Source: Bacteroides sp. (lineage in GTDB: Bacteria > Bacteroidota > Bacteroidia > Bacteroidales > SM23-62). From it: 48,625 nt of DNA. Of the stretch, positions 28,204 through 36,804 are shown one piece after another (the first letter of the stretch is position 1; every line of letters begins with the position of its first letter). The translations under genes and the position numbers were made by a program. The notes under the pieces are model-generated. The model did no database searches and had not been told where the DNA came from. It saw nothing but the letters and a program-made list of their open reading frames with translations. The stretch covers positions 1 to 48,625 of the forward strand of contig DRHS01000024.1 of NCBI GenBank assembly GCA_011053095.1, given 5' to 3'.

Positions 28204-29787
28204 TTGAAGTCACAATGGAGTGTTCTCAGACTATCCGTCTGTCATGTACTGTTTATTTGCATGGGGATAAATTCTCTTGCCCAGACCTATGATCCATTAT
28301 CTCTCCATTTCACTAAAGATTACCAGGTCCGGAACTTTTATAATTCATCCGTAGTATTGAGCGAATTGGATTTGTCCCAAGATGTTTTAGTTGAATCAAA
28401 ATATCCCAAAATTCACCTCAGTTCTCCCGGGTGCGAGTTTAAACAGAACGGACAGGTCCTGGAGATTTCCAACAAATCGGGGACAGATCAGGAAAGCTAT
28501 ATCAGCCTGGGGAAACTATATAATTATGTCGCAATTGATTTGGATATTAAGGAACAGTCACATTATTCCTGCACTGCAAGTGCCCTGTTGTCTTTTTATA
28601 AGGATAAGGACAACAGGTTTGTTATCGCCCAGAGAGATGCTGATTCCGAAAATAAAAAGATTACACTTGAGATATTTAAAAACGGCTCATCTGTATTTAA
28701 CGAAACATTATCAGAACAAGGTGCCAGTGCTCCAAACACTTTACGTGTACATCTTGCAGGCAAATTTTTAAATGTTTTGATCGTCAAAGACGGAGAGTGG
28801 ACGGTTTTAGGTTCTTTCGATGTTGCTGAACATTTTGAACTCAGGGACAAATCCATACTTGAGACATTTTCATTATTGGCAGGAGCCAGACTTGGAAACG
28901 GTGAGAGTATATCTATTACAAAATTTGAACAATATCTTACAACCGGTACCGCACAGGCTGACCCAAAAGTTTTGCACTACGAAGACGGTGCACCTATAAC
29001 AGATGGAAATACAATCTGGGTCGCTATGACAACAAGAGCCTATGATACTCAACTGTATCAGGGAATATACAGTTATGATTTAAAAACCAAAGAATGGAAA
29101 ATATCAGCTACCCTTGTATTTAATAAAGGTGACGGGCTTATCAGGCAATGGAGTGCTTCGGATGTGTTTTTTGACAGGACTGATGACAAATGGAAAATAT
29201 TTACCACTTCGCACCGTGATGATCATATGATTTATTCCGGTGAAAGTACGATTGACCCCAGATTTGGTCTTGTGGAAATATCCTGTTCAAAAGTTAATTA
29301 TGCTTCTGTTGGCAATGAAGAAGATGCTTCGGTTTTTTACGATACCTCGGTGGGTAAGTGGCGCATGGCGGTTTGTAAGGCTAAGAGCGGCTATCAAACG
29401 GTGTTGATGGAAGCAGATTCATGGAACGGTGCCTGGAGGCAGATTGGAGTCTATACACCTACTTCCAGCACGGGTATTTTAATTCAAAAAATAGGAGGTC
29501 AGAGGTATGTCTTTATCGGTCGCGGCAGTACCCCCTGCCCAATGGAAGTGCTGACGTATCCCGGGATGAAGAAAATCGGTGAATTAAATCTTTCTGAACA
29601 TCCGGACGGGAAAAATGTATGGCCTGCAATTATACCCCTAACGACTGACACTGGCACTTCCTATTACCTTTTGACCTTTGACAGGGATGCCTGGACCGGT
29701 CCGAGAACATATGGAAATATTCATTGGTATTATGCAGAAGAATTTGCAGAAGGTTTTTATGAATATCCTGAAAATGAGGATAAATAG
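28204..29787 (+). CDS. Secreted two-domain protein: N-terminal beta-sandwich and GH43/GH117-like beta-propeller
   Basis: 527 residues, begun at TTG (28204), 10 bases after the previous stop. No nearby in-frame ATG leaves a good signal peptide, whereas TTG gives one ending NSLAQ. About 30-245 is beta-rich and looks like a sandwich of the kind found beside glycan-acting enzymes. From about 250 the pattern resembles a five-bladed propeller of the GH43/GH32/GH117 superfamily: GNTIWVAMTTRAYDTQLYQGIYSYDLKTKEW, SASDVFFDRTDDKWKIFTTSHRD, EEDASVFYDTSVGKWRMAVC. No catalytic acid can be assigned with confidence, so enzyme activity is inferred from fold and context (between sulfatase and GH105 genes). Confidence 0.65.
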   Translation: MKSQWSVLRLSVCHVLFICMGINSLAQTYDPLSLHFTKDYQVRNFYNSSVVLSELDLSQDVLVESKYPKIHLSSPGCEFKQNGQVLEISNKSGTDQESYISLGKLYNYVAIDLDIKEQSHYSCTASALLSFYKDKDNRFVIAQRDADSENKKITLEIFKNGSSVFNETLSEQGASAPNTLRVHLAGKFLNVLIVKDGEWTVLGSFDVAEHFELRDKSILETFSLLAGARLGNGESISITKFEQYLTTGTAQADPKVLHYEDGAPITDGNTIWVAMTTRAYDTQLYQGIYSYDLKTKEWKISATLVFNKGDGLIRQWSASDVFFDRTDDKWKIFTTSHRDDHMIYSGESTIDPRFGLVEISCSKVNYASVGNEEDASVFYDTSVGKWRMAVCKAKSGYQTVLMEADSWNGAWRQIGVYTPTSSTGILIQKIGGQRYVFIGRGSTPCPMEVLTYPGMKKIGELNLSEHPDGKNVWPAIIPLTTDTGTSYYLLTFDRDAWTGPRTYGNIHWYYAEEFAEGFYEYPENEDK

Positions 29788-29897
29788 TGAGTATACATCC
29801 CTTATCTACATAAGTTTATTGGTGCCGGCAGGCAGCTGAGAACCGAAAAAATTTGGATAGATCAGGAACAAATCGGAAATTTAAGTAAAGATTAACT

Positions 29898-31154
29898 ATG
29901 AGAAATCGGATCATTATTCGTAAACAAAAGCGCTGGATAATAACTGTATTGTTTGTTATTATTCTGATTCCTGCTGCCAACAGTCAAAATACGGAAGCAT
30001 TCCTTCGTCCGTATGCAGATGAGATTATTCGTACTTCAGCTTTTGAATTTGTAGATAAGGAAAGCGGTGAGAAATTTTCTTCTGCAAAGGATCTGCCCCT
30101 AAAGCAGAATCTGAAGGTTGAACCTGTTTATCTTAGATGGCATTATACTTCCGCCCTGGTTCACGATGGTCTGCTTTCTCTTGGGACAGTTTTGGAGGAG
30201 AACAATTACGCAGGTTTCGGGACCAGATACTTCAAATTTGTCTTTGACAACCAGGACTATCTTAACAAAATCAAAGATAAAGGTTATATGATCGAGGGAT
30301 TGGAACGCTTCGGGCGCTTCAGGGGGATATGGGATAACGGGGCACAGGCTGCTGCACTTATCAATGTATATGAGTCTGACCCAAGGCCTGAATATATGGA
30401 GTACCTGGAACAGGTGGCGAAATTCTTCCTCCAGTATGAAAAGGATCCATCGCAAAAATCGAGAAGGAAAAACATTGACAAGATCTATACCCAGGGGGTA
30501 TTTATGGCCAGGATGGGCAAACTCACAAATAATTCAAGCTATTTTGACTATTGTGTTAAAAAGGTATTGGAATTGGACAGGTTACATTTTGACTCCAGGA
30601 CCGGATTATATGATCAGATGTATTACCCTGAACTGAAAACAACCAACAGTATGAAATGGTTGAGAGGCATAGGTTGGTCTTCGATGGCCCTTGTAAATAT
30701 TCTTGCCAGCCTGCCGGAAGATCATCCAGGGTATGAAGAAACATTGGAGATCTACCGGAAACAAATAGCAGGCATCTCCTCCTATCAGTGCGAATCAGGT
30801 TTATGGAAACACCTGGTCGATCACCCCGATAGTTACGAGGAAACTTCGGGCTCAGTCTACATAGTGTATGCTGTCGCAAGGGGGGTAAATGAGGGTTATC
30901 TCGATCCCATTTACAGGGATGTGGCTATGGCGGGCTGGCAGGGTCTTGTCTCAAAGCGCATGCCGAATGGGGACATTGCCGGATCAACCCCTGGCGTAAG
31001 CGGCAGTACATCACCCGCGTACTACCTGAGTTATCCCACGGTAAGTAATGGTGATCATCTTTTTGGCCCCCTTTTCCTCGCCGGTGCGGAAATGATTAAA
31101 CTCTATCATAAGTTTGACAGACCCGTTCCTAAGGACTGGGATCTATTCAGGTAA
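29898..31154 (+). CDS. GH88/GH105-like unsaturated glucuronyl hydrolase
   Basis: Resembles GH88/GH105 (alpha/alpha barrel) enzymes that remove the 4,5-unsaturated uronic acid left at chain ends by polysaccharide lyases. Signal peptide about 1-30 (PAANSQ). Family-like features are GIWDNGAQAAALINVYE, IYTQGVFMARMGKLT, GLYDQMYYPE, WLRGIGWSSMALVNIL, SGLWKHLVDHPDSYEETSGSVYIVYAVARGV. 418 residues, a normal size. It has no T9SS or lipobox, so the periplasm is likely. Its presence implies that a lyase acts upstream; the beta-helix proteins at 10653 and 41732 and the broken gene at 48250 are candidates. 110 bases of non-coding sequence with no clear signal lie before it. Confidence 0.82.
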   Translation: MRNRIIIRKQKRWIITVLFVIILIPAANSQNTEAFLRPYADEIIRTSAFEFVDKESGEKFSSAKDLPLKQNLKVEPVYLRWHYTSALVHDGLLSLGTVLEENNYAGFGTRYFKFVFDNQDYLNKIKDKGYMIEGLERFGRFRGIWDNGAQAAALINVYESDPRPEYMEYLEQVAKFFLQYEKDPSQKSRRKNIDKIYTQGVFMARMGKLTNNSSYFDYCVKKVLELDRLHFDSRTGLYDQMYYPELKTTNSMKWLRGIGWSSMALVNILASLPEDHPGYEETLEIYRKQIAGISSYQCESGLWKHLVDHPDSYEETSGSVYIVYAVARGVNEGYLDPIYRDVAMAGWQGLVSKRMPNGDIAGSTPGVSGSTSPAYYLSYPTVSNGDHLFGPLFLAGAEMIKLYHKFDRPVPKDWDLFR

Positions 31155-31184
31155 GATTAATCCGTCCAATAATAAACCCTTACC

Positions 31185-32756
31185 ATGAAAGAAAGATTTT
31201 TAATTCACAGGAGGCTGAAAATAATTATAGGGACAGTGCTGGTTCTGTTATCGATCTCATGCAGCGAGCGGTCCCGCAAGGAAGAGAATCCTCCGAATTT
31301 TCTTTTCCTAATGACTGACCAGCAAAGGTTTGATGCTTTGAGCTTTGCCGGGAATACGGTTTTGGAAACTCCCAATCTTGACAGGCTTGGAAAAGAAGGG
31401 GCATGGTTTAAAAATGCCTATACCCCTTGCGCGGTATGTGTACCTGCCAGAGCTTCCATTCTTACGGGATGCAGTGTTGCCAATACAGGGGTAATCTCAA
31501 ATTCTCTGGCCTATGTTGAAGAAAAAACCGGGATCATGCCCATGCCAACCTACGATGAGGTTCTTGCCGAAAATGGATACACATGTGAGTATTATGGTAA
31601 ATGGCATACACCCACATTCAGGGCAAGGATATATAATAATCCAGTTACCGTAGCCGGCAAGTCCAGATCTGAATTAGGACCCGGAAAAAAGACAGCCTAT
31701 CTGGAATATCTGGACCCAAATTTCCCTCCCAGGGACCCCATACCCGGGGAATTTATAGATACCTATACTGAAAGACCTTATCTGGCACATCCCATTGATA
31801 AAAGATACGATCTTGCCAGCAGGGGAGAGGATGTGAGCGGAAGAGTAGGGCAATCAGATATTCATGGGGTCACTACCATACCCACTGAGTACCATATCTC
31901 AGCCTTCGACGGGAGAAAAACAATAAAGGCCCTTGAAAGATTGAAGGATTCCACATTTAGCCTTACCTGCTCCTTCCATCATCCACATCCTCCATACCTG
32001 GGTGCCAAATCCTATGTTGATCTGTTCCCTCCTGATGAAATGCCTATTCCGGAAAGCATCCACGATGATATGGAGAACTCACCCTATTTAGACCGAAAGC
32101 AAAGAGCAAGCTCAAGGTATTCGGACCCGGAAAATATACAATTCTTCACCTCTGAATATTACGCGATGGTCAAGGAAGTTGACGATTGGGTAGGTAAAAT
32201 ACTGGATAAGCTTGATGAACTTGGATTAACGGACAATACCCTGGTGGTTTTTACAAGCGATCACGGGGAAATGCTTGGAGCCCACGGGATGTATTCAAAG
32301 ATGGTCTTTTACGAAGAATCTGCTCATATTCCTTTATTGATCAGATTTCCTGGTCGGATTGAGCCCGGAACTACGGTGGACTCTTATGTTTCTACTGTAA
32401 ATTTATTTGCCACCATCCTTGATTACATGGATATGCCAGAAAAAAAATCGGATGGATTTAGTCTCAGGGGACTAATAAACGGAACAGATGAAGTAAACGG
32501 CAAGTATGTGGTGACGGAATGGTTGAGCAGTCTAAAATCATCCCCCTCCCATATGGTCATCAAAGATGGATGGAAATTGATGTTGCCGGATTCATCAGCA
32601 AAAGATGTTATCAAAGCTTTATATGATTTAAACACGGATCCACATGAAATGAATAATTTACTGGGGACTAATCCGGACTCACCTAAGCATGATGAAAAAG
32701 TTGAAGAACTTGAATCCTGTTTTCGTGAATGGTTAATGAAAAGCAGACCATTTTGA
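31185..32756 (+). CDS. Sulfatase, lipoprotein
   Basis: Type I sulfatase of 523 residues with lipobox cysteine at 26 (SISC), MTDQQRFDALS, CVPAR at 85-89, GKWH at 138-141 and TSDHGEMLGAHG. It is the intact relative of the deleted copy at 23692, but with no T9SS tail, so it should be an anchored periplasmic or outer-membrane enzyme. The stop codon overlaps the -33 box of the promoter that serves the following ATPase gene. It lies 30 bases after the GH105-like gene. Substrate position cannot be read from the sequence. Confidence 0.94.
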   Translation: MKERFLIHRRLKIIIGTVLVLLSISCSERSRKEENPPNFLFLMTDQQRFDALSFAGNTVLETPNLDRLGKEGAWFKNAYTPCAVCVPARASILTGCSVANTGVISNSLAYVEEKTGIMPMPTYDEVLAENGYTCEYYGKWHTPTFRARIYNNPVTVAGKSRSELGPGKKTAYLEYLDPNFPPRDPIPGEFIDTYTERPYLAHPIDKRYDLASRGEDVSGRVGQSDIHGVTTIPTEYHISAFDGRKTIKALERLKDSTFSLTCSFHHPHPPYLGAKSYVDLFPPDEMPIPESIHDDMENSPYLDRKQRASSRYSDPENIQFFTSEYYAMVKEVDDWVGKILDKLDELGLTDNTLVVFTSDHGEMLGAHGMYSKMVFYEESAHIPLLIRFPGRIEPGTTVDSYVSTVNLFATILDYMDMPEKKSDGFSLRGLINGTDEVNGKYVVTEWLSSLKSSPSHMVIKDGWKLMLPDSSAKDVIKALYDLNTDPHEMNNLLGTNPDSPKHDEKVEELESCFREWLMKSRPF

Positions 32757-32782
32757 TATGGCATTCAATTCCGTTACATTTG
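32752..32782 (+). promoter_or_regulatory. Bacteroidetes-type promoter for AAA/DUF4143 gene
   Basis: Exact consensus: TTTG at 32752-32755, 19-base spacer, TACATTTG at 32775-32782. The -7 box is identical to that at 9296. Predicted start near 32789, about 39 bases before the ATG at 32828. Confidence 0.72.
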
Positions 32783-32791
32783 TAAATAATA

Positions 32792-32819
32792 ACTTTATAA
32801 TATCATGATAAAATAAAGT
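32792..32819. promoter_or_regulatory. 28-bp near-perfect palindrome between promoter and ATPase start
   Basis: ACTTTAT (32792-32798), two bases, the palindrome TATCATGATA (32801-32810), two bases, then ATAAAGT (32813-32819). 24 of 28 bases are symmetric; only the two spacer dinucleotides break symmetry. A third ACTTTAT copy follows at 32823-32829 across the ATG. Position just downstream of the predicted transcription start suits an operator or a 5' hairpin that could hide the start codon. Confidence 0.5.
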
Positions 32820-32827
32820 AAAACTTT

Positions 32828-33970
32828 ATGTATGTACGCTATTTAAAAATGAAAGATGCTGAAAATGACAGCGTATTTCTGTGGGGTGCAAGACAAACAG
32901 GAAAAAGTACTTTATTGAAAGTCTTATTTCCTGAATGCAGGTATTATGATTTATTGATGGCGAATCAATTTGAGCGATTAAACCGTAGACCCGGATTGCT
33001 TCGTGAAGAATTGCTTACATGTAAGGAGGATGAACTGGTTATAATTGATGAAGTGCAAAAAATTCCGCAGTTGCTGGATGAGGTTCACTGGCTCATCAGT
33101 AATCGGAATCTCAGGTTCATATTGTGTGGATCCAGTGCACGGAAACTCAAACGATCAGGCTCCAACCTGTTAGGTGGAAGGGCCATTCGAAATGTATTAC
33201 TTCCGTTGGTAAGCGCAGAGATCCCTGATTATAGCATTGATAAAGCATTGAATAACGGGATGCTTCCAAGGCATTATATGATAAATAATCCCCGGAAAAG
33301 ATTACAGGCATACATTGGGGATTATTTGCAGGAAGAAATAAAAGCAGAGGCGCTTACCCGGAATTTGTCAACATTTGCCAGGTTTTTGGAGATTGCTGCA
33401 ATTTCATGCGGAGAGATGCTAAACTTCAACAATATTGCATCGGAGTGTGGTGTGAGTGCTCCTACAATAAAAGAGTATTTTTCAATTCTTGAAGATACGA
33501 TGATAGGATATATGGTACCTGCATATAAGAAAGTATTTAAGCGCAGGGTGATACAAGCATCACGCTTTTACTACTTTGATGTGGGCATAACAAATTACTT
33601 GTTGAACAGAAGTAGTCTTCGACAAGGATCACCTGAATATGGGCAGGCCTTTGAACAATTCATTATGCAGGAAATTCATGCCTATGTTACCTACAACGAT
33701 CTATATCCAGGTCTGTCGTATTGGCGTACGGTTTCTGGTTATGAGGTTGATGCCATCATTGGGGATGCAAGGGTGGCCATTGAAATTAAATCAACCATTG
33801 AAATCCACAGCCATCACACCAAAGGATTAAGAGCTTTTGCTGAAGAATTTCCGGAAGCAAGAAAACTTATTGTATCCAATGAAAATAATAGAAGGGTAAT
33901 GGGTGATATTGAAATATTTCCTGTAAGAGAATTTTTAAGTCAATTATGGAAAGGAATGATTATTAAATGA
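32828..33970 (+). CDS. AAA ATPase with DUF4143 (AAA_14 family)
   Basis: 380 residues. Walker A GARQTGKST at 20-28, Walker B LVIIDE at 70-75, GSS sensor region at 101-103, a helix-turn-helix-like segment (LNFNNIASECGVSAPTIKEYF, about 198-218) and a C-terminal DUF4143 region containing D308 and EIK at 319-321, the pattern of a PD-(D/E)xK nuclease-like fold. Cytoplasmic, unlike nearly all its neighbours. These ATPases are widespread and poorly understood, with no known role in glycan use. It has its own promoter and palindrome and looks like an insertion into the sulfatase series. Its stop overlaps the next start (ATGA, 33967-33970), so translation of the next gene is coupled. Confidence 0.9.
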   Translation: MYVRYLKMKDAENDSVFLWGARQTGKSTLLKVLFPECRYYDLLMANQFERLNRRPGLLREELLTCKEDELVIIDEVQKIPQLLDEVHWLISNRNLRFILCGSSARKLKRSGSNLLGGRAIRNVLLPLVSAEIPDYSIDKALNNGMLPRHYMINNPRKRLQAYIGDYLQEEIKAEALTRNLSTFARFLEIAAISCGEMLNFNNIASECGVSAPTIKEYFSILEDTMIGYMVPAYKKVFKRRVIQASRFYYFDVGITNYLLNRSSLRQGSPEYGQAFEQFIMQEIHAYVTYNDLYPGLSYWRTVSGYEVDAIIGDARVAIEIKSTIEIHSHHTKGLRAFAEEFPEARKLIVSNENNRRVMGDIEIFPVREFLSQLWKGMIIK

Positions 33971-35064
33971 AAAGACGAGCTTTTGCAAAAATGGCCGGAT
34001 TGAGTGCACTGGCAATGCAAGCTTCGCCGCTTATCGGTTCTACTTTGCATCACAGGAGTGTACCTGCGGGATCATCAAAAGTACCTCTTGGACTTTGCAA
34101 TCATTCTCTTAGAGGTATGAGACTGAACGCAAAACAGTTAATTGATTATGCCATTGAACACAAGCTTGATTCTGTCCAGTTCAACACCCTGACAACATTT
34201 GAAAATCTTGAAGATGAACACCTTGCAGCATTGAGTAAGTTGGCAAAGGCCAATGATATAAGCATATATGTTGGTGCCGGCAGCATCAGCCAGAAATCCT
34301 CCAGTTTCTCTGACCGCTACGGGAATCCCAAGAAAATTCTAGCAGAGGGAATTCGGGTGGCCAAAGCCGTAGAATCAGCCATCGTTGGAGTACGAATAGG
34401 CAATATTCGTGATCGCTATTCGGATGGAGGAATAAATCCTAAGATTGATGAGGTGGTTAAGGTAATGAAATCAATGCGTGGTCCGGCACTCGAAGCAGGT
34501 ATAAAATTTGCCTTTGAGAATCATGCCGGTGATATGCGTTCCGGGGAGCTTCTTGGTCTTATTGAGGAAACGGGAACAGATATATGCGGTGCTTTTTATG
34601 ATCCGGGCAATGCTATCTGGGCAATGGAGGATCCCATGATTGCCCTGGAGGTGCTTGGCAAAAACATCATCTGTAGCAGTGTTCGTGATGTTATGGTCTG
34701 GGCTTCAGAGGATGGAGCACTGTATCAGTGGACTGCCATTGGAGAAGGAATGATGGATTATAAATATTACACCAAATATTTTAGTGAGAACTGTCCTGGG
34801 GTACCTCTTCATGTTGAGACAATTTCAAATTCTCAGCGACCAATTCCCTATCTGACATCTGAATTCTGGGATGGATTTCCTGACCTTCATGCTTCAGATA
34901 TTGTTGATTTTCTGAAGCTTGTCAGGTTGGGACGGCCTCTGAAGATCGAAGAACCGCCTTCTGAGGCAGACAAAAATAATTTCGATATAAAGCATCAGGA
35001 AAATGAATTCTTGAAAAGTGTGAATTATCTCCGAAATGAATGCGGAGCAGGATTGAAAAGTTAA
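33967..35064 (+). CDS. Exported xylose-isomerase-like TIM-barrel protein (sugar isomerase/epimerase family)
   Basis: TIM barrel of the AP-endonuclease-2/xylose isomerase-like superfamily. Tat-like signal at the start (MKRRAFAKM then a hydrophobic run). Metal-site-like segments are KFAFENHAGD (Glu184, His186), FYDPGNA (Asp212), RDVMVW and PLHVETIS. 365 residues. It overlaps the ATPase stop by four bases. Related proteins epimerise or isomerise sugars, and several 3-keto-sugar pathways use exported versions, so a role in converting released monosaccharides is plausible but unproved. The next gene's best start lies 20 bases downstream. Confidence 0.8.
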   Translation: MKRRAFAKMAGLSALAMQASPLIGSTLHHRSVPAGSSKVPLGLCNHSLRGMRLNAKQLIDYAIEHKLDSVQFNTLTTFENLEDEHLAALSKLAKANDISIYVGAGSISQKSSSFSDRYGNPKKILAEGIRVAKAVESAIVGVRIGNIRDRYSDGGINPKIDEVVKVMKSMRGPALEAGIKFAFENHAGDMRSGELLGLIEETGTDICGAFYDPGNAIWAMEDPMIALEVLGKNIICSSVRDVMVWASEDGALYQWTAIGEGMMDYKYYTKYFSENCPGVPLHVETISNSQRPIPYLTSEFWDGFPDLHASDIVDFLKLVRLGRPLKIEEPPSEADKNNFDIKHQENEFLKSVNYLRNECGAGLKS

Positions 35065-35084
35065 TCCTGATAAAATACAAGGTA

Positions 35085-36614
35085 ATGAAACGATTAAATT
35101 CATCTCTTTTGTCCCGCTTTTCTATAGTATTGATTGGATTGGCAATATACCCCTTACTGGCAGGGTGTAGTAAAGACAAGTCAGAAAGTCCGCCCAATGT
35201 GATCATGTTTGTTACGGACGATCTTAATAACTGGGTAAACCCATTGGGCTACACACAGGCAATAACCCCCAACCTTGATCACCTGGCAGAAGCGGGTGTG
35301 ACATTTACAACCGCTCATGCTCCCGGGGTATTTTGTGCACCTTCCCGTACTGCAATATGGACCGGATTACATGCTTCAACAACGGGATGTTACAGCAACC
35401 AGGTATTTCATTATGATCATCCGGAGTTGCTTACACTGCAAATGGCGTTTAAGCAGAAGGGGTATAATACTTTCGGTGCGGGGAAATTATACCATCACAG
35501 GTCTGGTTATGTTGACCTTCGTGATTGGAATGAATATTTTGCGCGGAGCCAGGAGGTCAAAGATATGGCATGGGAAATGAATGGATACCATATGACAGAC
35601 GTTCCGCTTCCTGACCCTTATCCATACAGTCCCTATTATACTGAAACTGATCGGGGGGGCAGTTCGGCACTCCATCTTGAATGGGGACCGATTGACAATG
35701 CAGAGGAAGATGATATGGTGGATGCCATGCGTGCAAACTGGGCAAGTGATGTCCTTCGAAGGGAACATGATAAACCCTTTTTCCTGGCGGTCGGAATGTA
35801 TTCTCCCCATTATCCTAATTACGCCCCTCAGAAATATTTTGATCTTTATAACAGGGATTCAATTATTCTACCGCCTTATATGGAAGATGACCTGGATGAT
35901 CTTCCAGCTCCTGTCCGGCAGAGGATGCTAAACCGATTGAAGCAGCACCAGGAACTCGAAAAATACGGAGCACTTGAGGATGCTATACATGGATACCTCG
36001 CGGCTGTTTCATTCGCCGATGCCATGCTGGGCCGTGTGCTGGAAGCCCTGGACTCAGGTCCGTACAAAGACAATACAATTATAATATTCTGGAGTGACCA
36101 GGGCTTTCATCACGGAGAAAAAGGGCATTGGGGCAAACATACACTATGGGAGAGAACCTCACATGTACCCTTTATCTGGGCCGGGAGTGGAATACCAGGG
36201 AACGAGACAGTCGAAACAACCGTTAGCCTGATCGATATTTATCCCACACTCGTTGAACTATGTGATCTTTCAGGTGACGGTCATCTGGAAGGAGAGTCCC
36301 TTGCAGAGTCCCTGGAAAAGCCTTCTCAGTCCCAGGAAAGGAATGTTTTTCTTCCTCATGCAGACCGGGGCAGCTATGCAATAATAAATATGAACTGGCG
36401 GTACATTCAGTACAACGATGGGACGGAAGAATTCTATAATGTACGGGAAGATCCCAATGAGTGGTATAACCTTGCCGGCGATGAGAAATACGATCAAATC
36501 ATACTTGATATGAAAAAGTCCCTTCCACCTGAATTTGCTCCGGAGGCCACAGCGAGAAATGATCTGGATCTTGTAGTTGATGGGGATTTCTTTTATTGGG
36601 AAAAGCGTAAATAA
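35085..36614 (+). CDS. Iduronate-2-sulfatase-like sulfatase, lipoprotein
   Basis: Type I sulfatase similar to the iduronate-2-sulfatase group: FVTDDLNNWVNPLG, CAPSR, and GAGKLYHH in place of the usual GKWH. The ATG at 35085 is preferred over the upstream one at 35040: it leaves a clean signal peptide and has AAGG just upstream, whereas the upper start overlaps the previous gene. From 35085 the lipobox cysteine is at 28 (LLAGC) and the signature is at 84-88. The motif WSDQGFHHGEKGHWGKHTLWE is typical of this group. Desulfation of a 2-O-sulfated uronic acid or a hexose is possible. About 510 residues. Confidence 0.92.
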   Translation: MKRLNSSLLSRFSIVLIGLAIYPLLAGCSKDKSESPPNVIMFVTDDLNNWVNPLGYTQAITPNLDHLAEAGVTFTTAHAPGVFCAPSRTAIWTGLHASTTGCYSNQVFHYDHPELLTLQMAFKQKGYNTFGAGKLYHHRSGYVDLRDWNEYFARSQEVKDMAWEMNGYHMTDVPLPDPYPYSPYYTETDRGGSSALHLEWGPIDNAEEDDMVDAMRANWASDVLRREHDKPFFLAVGMYSPHYPNYAPQKYFDLYNRDSIILPPYMEDDLDDLPAPVRQRMLNRLKQHQELEKYGALEDAIHGYLAAVSFADAMLGRVLEALDSGPYKDNTIIIFWSDQGFHHGEKGHWGKHTLWERTSHVPFIWAGSGIPGNETVETTVSLIDIYPTLVELCDLSGDGHLEGESLAESLEKPSQSQERNVFLPHADRGSYAIINMNWRYIQYNDGTEEFYNVREDPNEWYNLAGDEKYDQIILDMKKSLPPEFAPEATARNDLDLVVDGDFFYWEKRK

Positions 36615-36804
36615 ACAGAATCAAAATGGAATGTATCCTGGTACCTACATACCCTACTATTCATTTACCTGGCTGCTTATAGCTAAGTATGACAGTTCTA
36701 AATCTGTGTTAATCTTTTATTAATGAAAAATTTCAGTTCAATTATATCTTTAGGGTTTAATTACAACTATCCAATAGTACTGAAGAGCCCAATAATATTT
36801 TGAT
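36615..36804. other. Non-coding gap before sulfatase at 36805
   Basis: 190 bases with no ORF or strong hairpin. TATCTTTA (36745-36752) matches the -7 box except for its last base, but no -33 box is at the right distance. This largest gap in the rightward cluster may separate transcripts. Confidence 0.4.
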
